This document shows, one piece after another, positions 1 to 11,983 of a stretch of DNA of 64,000 nt (its first letter is position 1; each line of letters begins with the position of its first letter). The DNA lies in contig JACKAU010000015.1 in assembly GCA_020634855.1 (NCBI GenBank), positions 133,640 to 197,639 on the forward strand. Direction: 5' to 3'. The notes beneath the pieces are model-generated. The model was not told the DNA's origin. It did no database searches and worked only from the letters and a program-made list of their open reading frames with translations. Source of the stretch: Anaerolineales bacterium (GTDB lineage: Bacteria > Chloroflexota > Anaerolineae > 4572-78 > J111). Position numbers and translations under genes: made by a program.

Positions 1-1415
1 ACGCCGCGATTGACGTAGGCCGCCAGAAATTGGGGGTTAAGGCCGATAGCCTGGCTATAATCCTCAACCGCATCCTCGTGTTTGCCCATCCAGACATAGG
101 TATTAGCCCGGTTATAGTAAGCGTAGATATTTTTGGGATTCAACTCGATGACGCGATCATAATCCTGAAGCGCTTCCTCATAGAGGCGCAGACCCGTGTT
201 GGCGATGCCTCGATTGACGTACGCGGCGGCAAAATGGGGCGCTAGCTCGATGGCCCAATTGCAATCGAGCACGGCCTGGGCGTAATTATCCATCAACAGA
301 TGGGCCGCGCTGCGATTGTTATAGGCCTCGGCATAGTGGCGATCGATTTGGATGGCCTTGGTATAATTGTAGATGGCTTGTTCGTAGTTACGCATCCCGG
401 CGTGAGCCAATCCCCGCTTGTTATATTCGCGTGAATCCAACAGATCCAATTTTTCCGTAGAGGCATAGGTAGGGATGCTGCTGATATTTAGCGCGTTTAG
501 CGCCGTGGCCATCTCTAACGTATCGGTAAAGCGAGCCTCTTTATCTTTGGCCATCGCCTGTTCAACAACCCCGGCCAGCGCCCCGGCATCGCGCCATAGG
601 CCCTGCAATCCCTGGGGCATATCTTTACAAATGGCTTTTTCCAACAGCATGAAAACCTTTAACTCCAACCGTAGATTTTGGGCCACTTGGGTACTGGCTT
701 GAGACTCCAGGACATCGATATCAATATAGTGGTGGCCGGTCAACATGAAATATAATAACGCGCCCACCTGATAAACATCACTGCGAGCGTCTAGCTTCTC
801 GCCGCGAAGCTGTTCCGGCGAACTAAAAACCAGGGAGGAGGGCTGGAACCCCACGCGAGTCAAATCCAGGCCGCCGGCCGATTTGGGGACGTGGGCAATC
901 CCAAAGTCGGTCACTTTGGGACGGCCGTCGGCTGTCAGTAGGATATTATCGGCTTTAACATCCCGATGAATAATGCCTCTTTCATGCAGCTTGGCTAACC
1001 CTTCGCAGATGCCGGTGGTTAAGCGCACCGCGTGATCGAGCGACAGTTTGCCCTTCTGCTTCAACAGACCGCGCAGACTACCGCCCGATAGATACTCCAT
1101 AATCATGTAGATCCGCTGATCGGCAATGCGCAGGCCGTGAACGGTCGCAATGTTGGGGTGTTCCAACAGCGCTGCTATTCGCGCTTCTTGGATAAACCGT
1201 TTAATGGTTTTGTCGCCGCCGGCTTTATCAACTCGCAAAAGTTTAATAGCAACTTTCCGATCCAGCATGCGATCTAACGCTTCGTATACCGTGGCAAAGC
1301 CACCCTCGCCCAGTTGGCGGATAATTTCATATTCAAATATGCGCTGGCCAGGATTAAGCAAGTAACCCAATTTATCGGCTCCTGGAACGTTCCCCATGTA
1401 AATATTCTTTATCAT
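1..1415 (-). CDS. Ser/Thr protein kinase with C-terminal TPR repeats (3' end cut by window edge)
   Basis: A Hanks-type kinase domain comes first, then TPR units, and the frame is still open at base 1. Visible kinase motifs are the glycine loop GEGGFATVY (residues about 36-44), the VAIK lysine (K58), HRDVKADN (150-157), DFG (170-172) and SPEQ in place of APE. From about residue 345 there are successive 34-residue TPR units such as YEQAIYNYTKAIQI, each with the usual A..Y.NR pattern. The protein should phosphorylate Ser/Thr on partners gathered by the TPR scaffold. No membrane segment is seen in the 471 codons present. The first ATG (1415) is followed six codons later by another in-frame ATG (1397); no strong ribosome site separates them. 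It is transcribed away from the glycosyltransferase run. The kinase call is firm; its substrate and total length are unknown. Confidence 0.93.
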   Translation of the reverse strand, partial: MIKNIYMGNVPGADKLGYLLNPGQRIFEYEIIRQLGEGGFATVYEALDRMLDRKVAIKLLRVDKAGGDKTIKRFIQEARIAALLEHPNIATVHGLRIADQRIYMIMEYLSGGSLRGLLKQKGKLSLDHAVRLTTGICEGLAKLHERGIIHRDVKADNILLTADGRPKVTDFGIAHVPKSAGGLDLTRVGFQPSSLVFSSPEQLRGEKLDARSDVYQVGALLYFMLTGHHYIDIDVLESQASTQVAQNLRLELKVFMLLEKAICKDMPQGLQGLWRDAGALAGVVEQAMAKDKEARFTDTLEMATALNALNISSIPTYASTEKLDLLDSREYNKRGLAHAGMRNYEQAIYNYTKAIQIDRHYAEAYNNRSAAHLLMDNYAQAVLDCNWAIELAPHFAAAYVNRGIANTGLRLYEEALQDYDRVIELNPKNIYAYYNRANTYVWMGKHEDAVEDYSQAIGLNPQFLAAYVNRG

Positions 1416-1660
1416 TGTGCTTCTGTTCGTTAATAGTTTCAATAGGGTAAAGGTAAGGTGAAGCTATGAAAAGAAATCAGTTGGGGATGTACTACTTTTA
1501 TTAATAAAAATTTACTGCTAAGTAGGGTATTATGCCAAATTTGCGATTTGTTTTTGGCCGATTGACTTGCGGCCATCGGCTGGAGATTGCGCGTCCAATC
1601 AACTTTGGTAAAATACCTCGTTCATTAATCGATTTTTTATGGAGTTAGAATAAAAATTTC
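1416..1660. other. Intergenic region between divergent kinase and glycosyltransferase genes
   Basis: AT-rich spacer of about 245 bases with no open frame of note. It must hold the kinase promoter and possibly that of the first GT-C gene, but I see no convincing -35/-10 pair. The nested palindrome at 1661-1722 closes it on the right. Confidence 0.6.
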
Positions 1661-1722
1661 TTGGAGCGACAAAGCTTGCTTTGTCATTTACGGCAAGGTC
1701 AAAGTAAACTTTGACGCTCCAG
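1661..1722. repeat. Nested-palindrome element, copy 1
   Basis: Outer inverted repeat GGAGCG (1663-1668) / CGCTCC (1715-1720) encloses two perfect hairpins: GACAAAGC-TT-GCTTTGTC (1668-1685) and TCAAAGT-AA-ACTTTGA (1699-1714). A second copy of the same sequence lies at 26705-26760, where it overlaps the end of a gene. Two copies in one window with conserved stems indicate a dispersed repeat (REP/MITE-like), not a chance hairpin. It sits just upstream of the first GT-C gene and could also be transcribed as part of its leader. Confidence 0.8.
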
Positions 1723-1816
1723 GTCGGTATTTGCAGAGGAGACCCAGCCCATTAATTCGGCCAGACCACCAGCCCATCAAATTATTATTTTCACTGCGCT
1801 TATCCTGATTCTAGGG

Positions 1817-3877
1817 TTGGCTTTTTGGCTGCGATGGCGATTTGTGCAGACCGTCCAACTTTATCCCGATGAGTTTGTGACGTTGCTGGCTATTGATATG
1901 ATCAAGGCTAAGGGCTGGCCGGTGATGCCGTCCGGTCTATTTTATGAACACGGTTTCCTGTTCTCCTATCTGGGCAGCCTGGCCTCGCTGATCGATTCAT
2001 CGCCACTGGCCGTTCGTTGGCTGAGTTTATGGCTCGGCTTGGCGACGGTGGGCCTCACATTTTGGGTAGGGCAGCGCTGGTATTCAGTCTCGGCGGGGCT
2101 GATTGCGGCCGCCGGTTTGGCCATCGCCCCCGCGGCCATCCACTGGAGCGGGCGCGTCAGGATGTATGCTCTCCTACAACTGTTGGTGTTGTTAACGATC
2201 TATTTGGCTTACGAGGGTCTGAGCCGCCAGCAAGCTCGACTTCGCTGGGCTGCCCTCCTGACTTATCTAGGGGCTACCTTAGCCCATTTTGTGGCTGTGG
2301 CCTTGGCTCCACCGCTCGTGTTAGCCTCAATAGCGATAGTATGGGCCAAGAAGCGTACCAACTCGACATCCGCCATGAACGGCGCTTCGCCTTCTGCGAA
2401 CTTGAACCGGCGGCGCAGCTACCTGCTCGAAATTCTCGCCTTTGTGGCCATTCTGGTTATCGCCTTTCTCGTTAAGCGAGCCGGCCAACCTAAGGGCCTT
2501 GAGGCTTTAGACGCGAACGCTGCCGGTGCTGCTACAGGGCTGGTTCAAGTCCTCAATGTTTACAGCGACTTTTCGTTTAATGCCCTCGCCGGATGGCAAG
2601 CTATTTCACCCTTCTATCTCAATCTTCCTGCGCTGATTTTTGCACCGCTGGCCGGGCTGGCTGTTGTAGTGTGTTTGGTGCAATTATTCAAAATCAAGGC
2701 TAAGGCTGAGGCTAAGCGTTCTAACCTGCAATTTGAAATTTTTAACGCCCAACTCGTAACACTCTTTCTTGGGCTGATCCTGATAACGACCACCCTGGAA
2801 ATGGTTCTCTTTGTCTCGGCCGATCGGCGCGACGATAAGTATCTATTTATGTTGCTGCCGATTCTCTTTCTACTTGGGGCGTATGGCCTCGTCATTGTTA
2901 GCCATTGGCTATTAGTAATTATTAGCCGCAGAAACCCAAACCGCCAAATCGACCACCCCAATCGCCGCTCAGCACTGACCACGTCCCAATTGATAGTTTC
3001 GTTGATCTTTATGGGTCTTATCGCCGTGATTACCTGGCCGGCGATCCAATCCCTCCTAGCCAACACCGGCGACAACTACGATGCCGCCTTTGCCTATGTC
3101 CGGGCCAATTGGCAAGACGGGGACACGGTACTGACGGGAACCCCTGCTGCCGCCGCTCTCTACCTAGGCCGCAACGATTTCTACGGCGTTCAGCGGCGCG
3201 GCGGCTACGACTACCGGCTGCTGACCATTGGCGGCCAAGCGGTTGATCGCTGGCTGGCCTCACCCGCCATCCGCACCGAGGCCGATTTGCATCAAACGCT
3301 GGCCGCGAACAAGGTCTGGTTAGTCTTGGAACGCTGGGGCTTGCAGCGAGAGTATTACGACCTGCCTTTTCAACAGCAGCTTCTGGCCCAAACTGATCTC
3401 ATCACCCAATCGCAGGGCATTTTTGTTTTACGTTCCAAAACCAACCCGCAATCGATAGCGATGCAACCGGCCCATTCGGTGCAGGCCACGTTTGGTGATG
3501 TGGTACAACTGCTCGGCTATACTGCCGAGCCAGAGCAACCCGAACCCGGTCAGTCACTGCGCCTAACGCTGTATTGGCAGCCTATCGCTACGATGGCTCA
3601 CAACTACACTGTTTTTGTGCATCTGCGCCAACCGACCGGTGGCAACGTAGCTCAGGCTGACCATCGTCCCTTAGGCGACCTATATCCCACGTCAATCTGG
3701 CCTGTGGGGGAGACCATCCGCGAAACCAGCGAGCTTACCTTGCCGGCCGACATACCGCCCGGCGATTACGACCTATGGGTAGGCGTCTACTTACTGGAAA
3801 CCGGTGAGCGACTCCCGGTTCAAAATGATACCAGCGGCGAAAACGCGGTTCTCGTCGGTCAGTTAAGCGTCGAATAA
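1817..3877 (+). CDS. GT39/PMT-type membrane glycosyltransferase with one C-terminal beta-sandwich module
   Basis: Polytopic GT-C protein. The acidic pair of the first periplasmic loop, needed for catalysis in PMT-type enzymes, is YPDE (D18, E19 counted from TTG 1817). Many hydrophobic segments follow, then a soluble tail (about 555-686) carrying the LLGY...LTLYWQ...YTVFVHL...PPGDYDLWVGVY...TGERLPV pattern shared with neighbours. By family, it would move a sugar from a polyprenyl-phosphate donor to an acceptor outside the membrane. The start is doubtful. TTG 1817 lies inside the first hydrophobic helix and the frame is open back to 1715 with no ATG, GTG or TTG. An ATT at 1751 stands 9 bases after an AGAGGAG site (1735-1741) and would restore the whole helix, so the real N-terminus may be there. 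Confidence 0.85.
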   Translation: MAFWLRWRFVQTVQLYPDEFVTLLAIDMIKAKGWPVMPSGLFYEHGFLFSYLGSLASLIDSSPLAVRWLSLWLGLATVGLTFWVGQRWYSVSAGLIAAAGLAIAPAAIHWSGRVRMYALLQLLVLLTIYLAYEGLSRQQARLRWAALLTYLGATLAHFVAVALAPPLVLASIAIVWAKKRTNSTSAMNGASPSANLNRRRSYLLEILAFVAILVIAFLVKRAGQPKGLEALDANAAGAATGLVQVLNVYSDFSFNALAGWQAISPFYLNLPALIFAPLAGLAVVVCLVQLFKIKAKAEAKRSNLQFEIFNAQLVTLFLGLILITTTLEMVLFVSADRRDDKYLFMLLPILFLLGAYGLVIVSHWLLVIISRRNPNRQIDHPNRRSALTTSQLIVSLIFMGLIAVITWPAIQSLLANTGDNYDAAFAYVRANWQDGDTVLTGTPAAAALYLGRNDFYGVQRRGGYDYRLLTIGGQAVDRWLASPAIRTEADLHQTLAANKVWLVLERWGLQREYYDLPFQQQLLAQTDLITQSQGIFVLRSKTNPQSIAMQPAHSVQATFGDVVQLLGYTAEPEQPEPGQSLRLTLYWQPIATMAHNYTVFVHLRQPTGGNVAQADHRPLGDLYPTSIWPVGETIRETSELTLPADIPPGDYDLWVGVYLLETGERLPVQNDTSGENAVLVGQLSVE

Positions 3878-4030
3878 GATCGACATGACCTTACACGAAA
3901 AAGCTTAGAAGAGCTTGAGTTAATCATAGCCAAATTGCGGTCTCGCTTTACATCATTTAGCGATGTCGGATTTAGGGTATTGATCGTATGCTAATAGCAG
4001 AATAAGAAAAAAGCATTTTTAGGAGCCGAT

Positions 4031-7000
4031 TTGCGATTTTCGAGCAAATCATACGATAAATTAGAGTGGCTGTTACTCGTCCTGATTATTTTCGGGCCTC
4101 GATTGATCAACCTTGATCGATTCCTGACCGCCGATGAACCTCTGTTCCTTGAGCATGCCCAAAAATTTGCCCAAGCCTGGGCGACCGGTGATTTTGGTTT
4201 GACAGCCGGTATCGGCTATCCGGGGGTAACGGTGGCGGCCTGGGCTGCCCCTATCATCAATCTGGCTCAGACCGAGTTGGGGCAGTACGCGCTGGGGCGA
4301 GCCGCCACGGCGACCCTGACTGGCATCTTGCTGCTGCTGCTCTACGGTCTCTCTCGCGAACTATTGGGCCGTGGGCCGGCCCTGATCGGCGTCGGTTTGC
4401 TGGCCCTCGATCCTTTTATGCTGGGCTACAGCCGCCTGTTTCATATTGCCGCGCCTTTGGCGTTGTTCATGACGTTGGCCGGGATATCGCTGCTGCTGTG
4501 GCTGCACACGGAGCGATGGCCTTGGCTGGCGTTATGCGGTTGTTTCACCGGCTTGGCCATGCTCACCAAATCGACTGCCTTACTCTTGGCCCCGATGTTT
4601 GTGGTCGTGATCCTAACTTGGACCGTTTCGACAGGGCAGTGGCGTAGTCGTCGTTGGTGGGGGCGCAAACTCGGCGGCCTGGTTTTGTTGTCCCTTATCA
4701 GTGGCTCACTTTTTTTCCTACTCTGGCCCGCCATGTGGGTCGATCCCATCGGTACGTTGAGCCTCACCTTCGGCAAACTCTTCACCGATCAGGAAGCCGG
4801 TACCGGTAATCTCGGCCTCTTCTGGTTCGGCCACTTCGTCGAAGACCCCGGCCCTGCCTTCTACCCCGTCGCCTTTTTGCTTAAATCAACCCCTTGGCTG
4901 CTGGTCGGTTTGATTTTAAGCGTCTTTTATATCTTTAGCGATCAGCGGTCAGTTGATAACGGTCAGCCGTCAGTAGTCGGCGGTCAGCCGTTAGTCGTTA
5001 GACGCCAGCCGTCAGCCGTCAGCGGCCGGCGGTCAGCAATTCTTCATTCTTCATTCTTCATTCTTCATTCTTCAGCGCTTTGGTTCTTTGCCCTGACCTA
5101 CCTCGTTATCATGACCATCGCTTCCAAAAAATCAGTCCGTTACATGCTGCCGGCCTTTCCCACCTTCTACATTTTAACCGGTCTCGCCCTCTCCCACACG
5201 TTCTTTAAGTTCCGGCAAATAAAATATTTCAATCCCATCTCTGACTTCTCAAAATCTTCATCCACCATCCAACCATCCAACCAACCAACTACCCAACCCC
5301 CTAACTACCCAATCTCCCCATCTCCCCATCTCCCAATCTCCATTCTTATGATACTCCTTGGCCTCAGCCTCACTCTTTTCTACCACCCCTACTACCTCAC
5401 CTACTACAACCCCCTTGTCCTCGGTTGGCGCTGGGCGCCACAGACGATTCTGGTTGGCTGGGGCGAAGGGCTTGACGGCGCGGCCCGTTACCTCAATGAG
5501 CAGCCGGCGCCAACCGTATCGGCCTGGTATGAATGGATTTTTCCGCTGCTTTATAAGGGAGACGTCGAAGCGGTTGTGCCGCAGGAAAACCTTATCACCG
5601 CTGACGCAGCCGTCCTTTACATCAACCAGGTGCAGCGCGACATCCCCGGTCCGAATATCATCGACTACTTTCGGTCCCGCCGTCGACCGGCACACACCGT
5701 TCGATTGAACGGCATCGACTACGCCTGGGTTTACCCCGGCCCCATCGCCGGATTCGAGCTGCCCGCCGCCCCCCCGATCGCCCTCGGCGGTGATTTTGAC
5801 GACGAGGCCCGGCTGCTCGGTTACGATCTTGGGGCTCAGTCGCCCGGCAGTGGCGAGTCGTTGATCGTGACCTTGCAATGGCAAATTCTAGCCCAACCGT
5901 CCGACCCTCGTTTTGTGTATGTAAGATTAGTCGATAGCCAGGGACGCATCTGGGCCGGCGCCGACAGCCCGCCAGTGATGGGCCTGTGGCCGGTCAATCG
6001 CTGGCAGCCCGGTATGTTTCTCGAAGACGCCCACGAATTACCGGTTCCGGCCGGAACGCCGCCGGGCCGCTATCGGCTGGAAGTTGGCTTGTACAATCCT
6101 GACACCGGCCAAACACTGGCCGCTCGCGGCCAGCCGATTGGGCAGGGCGGCGGCCTCTTACTCGGTGAGGTCGATGTCGTTTGGCGAACACAGACCGAGA
6201 CAGAGGTAGATTTACCTCACCAGACCGACACAGCGTTGTCCAATCAGGTTCACCTCATTGGCTACGATAGCCCGCCTCCGCAAGCTACCACCGGTGATCT
6301 TCTTCCGGTTCGATTAATCTGGCAGCGCTCCAACGCTTGGTTCCAGTTTGAGGACATGACCGAAAATTCTGTCGTCTTTATTTGGTCTCGCGAAGGCGCT
6401 TCTCAGGCCGAACAGATCGACCCGCTCCCCCTGCCGGTCGAACAGTGGGGACGCGGCGGGATACTTCGCTCGCAGCACGAGGTCATTGTCCCGCCGACCT
6501 TGTCCGCCGGACGGTACAGTTTGTTAATTGGCTTACACGATGGGCAACGCATCGTCGGCGAGCCGTTTTCATTGGGGATGGTCGAGGTCGCGACGCCGCC
6601 TCACGAATTTGATCTGCCTTCAGATGTGATTCAGCCCGACGGCTCGGCTCAACTGGCTGTTGCTCCGGATCAAACGATAGGGTTGGCCGGATATCGCTAT
6701 ACTCTATCTGAGTCAGCTTTGGATATTCAACTTTTCTGGCAATCCAATGCCCAATTAACCGACCGGTACAAAGTTTTCGCCCAACTCTTGGACGCCACCG
6801 ACCAACTGGTAGCCCAATCCGACTCGATCCCCGCCGCCGGCCAACGGCCCACCACCGGCTGGCTGCCAGGCGAAATCATCACTGACACGCACCATCTAAC
6901 CCTGCCCCCCGACCTGCCTACCGATCAGCCTTATCGCCTAATTACCGGCCTATACGATCCCGCCACCGGCCAACGCCTAACGCTCACCGACAACGCCGGA

Positions 7001-7041
7001 GACGCGATTCAAGTCGCCGCCATTACCCTGAACGGCAGTAA

Positions 7042-7048
<7 letters not shown>
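4031..7048 (+). CDS. GT39-type membrane glycosyltransferase with three C-terminal beta-sandwich modules
   Basis: TTG start preceded by AGGAG at 4021-4025. The predicted catalytic loop is TADEP (D35, E36). About ten hydrophobic segments are interrupted by two low-complexity inserts encoded by STRR DNA (residues about 304-348 and 410-437). A periplasmic-type middle domain contains VGWGEGLD and YINQVQR, shared almost word for word with the gene at 11984, so the two are paralogues. The tail has three copies of the module (about 585-715, 732-850, 868-1000), each with LxGY, LxWQ and GLY(N/D)PxTG landmarks. The stop overlaps the next start (ATGA, 7045-7048), suggesting coupled translation. At 1005 residues it is far longer than simple PMT_2 proteins because of the modules. 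Substrate unknown. Confidence 0.87.
4942..5075 (+). repeat. In-frame STRR tract (GGTCAGC and CTTCATT heptamers)
   Basis: Tandem heptamers of the GGTCAGC/CGTCAGC type are followed by CTTCATT repeats. The tract is read through in frame inside the GT-C gene at 4031 and gives a polar, low-complexity loop between hydrophobic segments. Confidence 0.85.
5262..5341 (+). repeat. In-frame STRR tract (CCAA and CTCCCCAT repeats)
   Basis: CAACCAACCAA-type tetramers pass into CATCTCC units. They encode the Pro/Ser/Gln-rich stretch before a hydrophobic helix of the same GT-C protein, in frame. Confidence 0.8.
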
Positions 7049-9594
<2,546 letters not shown>

Positions 9595-9926
9595 GTCGAA
9601 CAATTTGCAAAATTCAGTAGAGTACAGTTTTACATAAATTAAATATAGATCGCACAGATCTTACGGATAAACACGGATTTTCTTAAATTAAATCAGGTCT
9701 TATCCGTGATAGTCTGTATGATCCGTGTCACCTGTGTTCTATCATTTCTCATCAGCTCTTGAAATTGTGATCTACTGAAGTTGTTCTATAAATTCGAACG
9801 AAATCGATAAATTGGAGATTTCCCAAAGAGTCCCAAAAATTTAGGCGACTATCGAAAAAGTGAGAGCGCTTCCGAAAAATTACGCAAAATGGCTTAGGCC
9901 ATTCGCTTTCGCTTAAGGATCAACCG
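9595..9926. other. Intergenic region with a degenerate ATCCGTG/CACGGAT repeat
   Basis: A 330-base AT-rich gap between two GT-C genes. Its middle (about 9650-9745) holds repeated CACGGAT, ATCCGTG and CAGATC words in both orientations (ACGGATAAACACGGATT, then TTATCCGTGATAGTCTG, then GATCCGTGTCACCTGTG). This is a mosaic repeat resembling dispersed elements I have seen in other bacterial genomes. No gene is visible. A ribosome site AAGGAT at 9915-9920 serves the next gene. Confidence 0.55.
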
Positions 9927-11924
9927 GTGTATACTGCGCGGACTAATGAAGAATTTGCGATTTCGCAAAAGCTGAATAACCTGATGATATCTAAGGGATG
10001 GTGGTGGGCGCTGTGGCTGGTGTGTTTTGTAATGCTTTTCGCCTGGCGCACCCAAAACCTGACGGCGTTTGGCTTATCCAACGATGAAGGCGCTCACCTA
10101 ATGTGGGCGCGGTTAGCGGTTGATGGTCACTCGCTCTACAGCGAGACGCACGCCGTGCAAGCGCCCCTATTCATCGAGTCGATTGGCTGGGCCTTTCGGC
10201 TGTGGGGGACAACCATTCAAGCCGGTCGGTGGGTTACCCTACTGGGCTTTGCTCTCTTAACAATCGTCTTGAGTTGGCTGGCTTATCGAGCCGGGGGGGC
10301 TTTAGCCGCGCTGGTGGCCCTGATTTTGCTGGGGGTGTCGCCCCTGGTTTTTACTTTTTCTCGCCTAGTAATGGCCGAAATCCCGGCCACCGCGCTGGCC
10401 GCCGCCGCACTCGCACTAGTATTTTTGTTTCAGCAATACAACCATCGCGTCTGGCTATTCGTTTCGGCCTTAGTTTTTGGGGCCAGTTTTCTGGTTAAAG
10501 GATTGAACCCGTTTGTGGTGGCCCCTATCGGGCTGCTGGTGTGGCTGCATCGCGGCTCGCAGGACGACATGCTGCGTCGGCAGCTATTGTCGCTCACCCG
10601 GGATTGGCGCGGCTTGCTGCTCGATGGCCTGGTGTGGTCGACCGGTTTCTTACTGCCGTTTGGCATCGTTTGCCTCATCTACGATCCGGCGGCTATGTAC
10701 GACCAACTGGTCTTATTTCGCGGTGATTTACGAGCCGCCATTCCCGGCTCCTGGCCGGAGACGTTAGCCCATTTCGAACTGTTTATCAAGAGCCACTGGG
10801 GTTTGTGGCTCTTAGCCATTTTCGGCCTGATTTCAACGCTCGTTAAAAACCGTGTTTTGAGTTTGCTCAACCAACCAGAGCCAGAGCCTCTCAGCCCAGC
10901 CGTACCATACAACTTAATCTGGGGAGTCTGGCTGGCGGCGGGCATGGCGATGCTAGGGTGGCACACGCCGCTTTTTCCGCACCATTTTCTGGTGCTGCTG
11001 CCGCCGTTGATTTTACTGGCTACGACCGTATTCACTAATTTGGTGTTATTTTGGTCGAATCGAACGCAGCGACCGGCCTTCATGATGGCGATCCTGCTGG
11101 CGCTGGTGATAGGCTGCGCGGCCCTAAGTTTACCGGCGATGATCAAGGCCAATCAGGCCACGGCGGCGATTGTCACCGGCGGCCGGGAACAGCAAGCGTT
11201 ACCGCTGCTCCAAGCCGTTTCGCAGCCGGATGATTTTGTGATGGGCGACAGCCAACTGCTCATTTTCATGGCTGACCGGCGGACGCCGCCGCCATTGGGC
11301 GATGTGGCGTTGGTGGCCATCAAGGCTGGCCGGCAGACTTCAGCCCGGTTGATCGACCTGACGGAAACTTACCGGTCGCCGGCAGTGGTTCAATGGAGTT
11401 TACGGCTGCCTTGGCTGCCGGAATATTTGGATTGGGTTCAAAACAATTATTGGGTTCATCGCGTCTGGGACAACGATCACATCATTCACTATGGTCGGCG
11501 GCTGCCTGAAGGCGAACCCATTCCCAACGAGCAGTCGGTTCGCCTGGGCGACTCGGTGACGCTACGCGGTTACCAGCTCAATTCGCCCATAGCGACCGCC
11601 GGTGAGCCGCTGGCGGTGAAGGTGTATTGGCAAACCGACGTATCTTTAAATAAAGATTACACTATCTTCACCCAACTACTCGACAGCAGCGGCGCGCTCG
11701 TCGCCGGGTATGACAGTCAACCGCTGGGCGGCTATTGGCCCACTCGCGAGTGGCCGCCGGGTGAAGTCGTCATCGATTTGGTGCAACTGCCACTCCCGCC
11801 GGAACTCCCGCCGGGCGAATATCGTCTAGTAACCGGTATGTATTTGCTAGCAACCGGCGAGCGCTTACCTGTTTTAGAAACGAATCAGGACTATATCACT
11901 TTAACCACAATTGAGATAAAGTGA
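9927..11924 (+). CDS. GT39/PMT-type membrane glycosyltransferase with one beta-sandwich module
   Basis: GTG start six bases after AAGGAT. The catalytic-type loop is LSNDEGAHL (about residues 50-58). Many hydrophobic segments follow, including GFALLTIVLSWLAYRAGG. A short extracytoplasmic domain and one module (about 535-665) with LRGYQL, VKVYWQ, YTIFTQLLD, PPGEYRLVTGMYL and ATGERLPV end the protein. No STRR insert, unlike its neighbours. Likely a polyprenyl-phosphate-sugar-dependent transferase at the outer face of the membrane; the acceptor cannot be read from the sequence. Confidence 0.87.
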   Translation: MYTARTNEEFAISQKLNNLMISKGWWWALWLVCFVMLFAWRTQNLTAFGLSNDEGAHLMWARLAVDGHSLYSETHAVQAPLFIESIGWAFRLWGTTIQAGRWVTLLGFALLTIVLSWLAYRAGGALAALVALILLGVSPLVFTFSRLVMAEIPATALAAAALALVFLFQQYNHRVWLFVSALVFGASFLVKGLNPFVVAPIGLLVWLHRGSQDDMLRRQLLSLTRDWRGLLLDGLVWSTGFLLPFGIVCLIYDPAAMYDQLVLFRGDLRAAIPGSWPETLAHFELFIKSHWGLWLLAIFGLISTLVKNRVLSLLNQPEPEPLSPAVPYNLIWGVWLAAGMAMLGWHTPLFPHHFLVLLPPLILLATTVFTNLVLFWSNRTQRPAFMMAILLALVIGCAALSLPAMIKANQATAAIVTGGREQQALPLLQAVSQPDDFVMGDSQLLIFMADRRTPPPLGDVALVAIKAGRQTSARLIDLTETYRSPAVVQWSLRLPWLPEYLDWVQNNYWVHRVWDNDHIIHYGRRLPEGEPIPNEQSVRLGDSVTLRGYQLNSPIATAGEPLAVKVYWQTDVSLNKDYTIFTQLLDSSGALVAGYDSQPLGGYWPTREWPPGEVVIDLVQLPLPPELPPGEYRLVTGMYLLATGERLPVLETNQDYITLTTIEIK

Positions 11925-11983
11925 TAAAATATAAAAAAGAGGAGTCAAGGCTTTAGCCGGCTGATGGCCGATCTATAGCTAAA

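Noticed and set aside
5258..5884. 208-codon minus-strand ORF inside the transferase at 4031
   Set aside because: Lies entirely inside a gene with clear GT-C features on the other strand.
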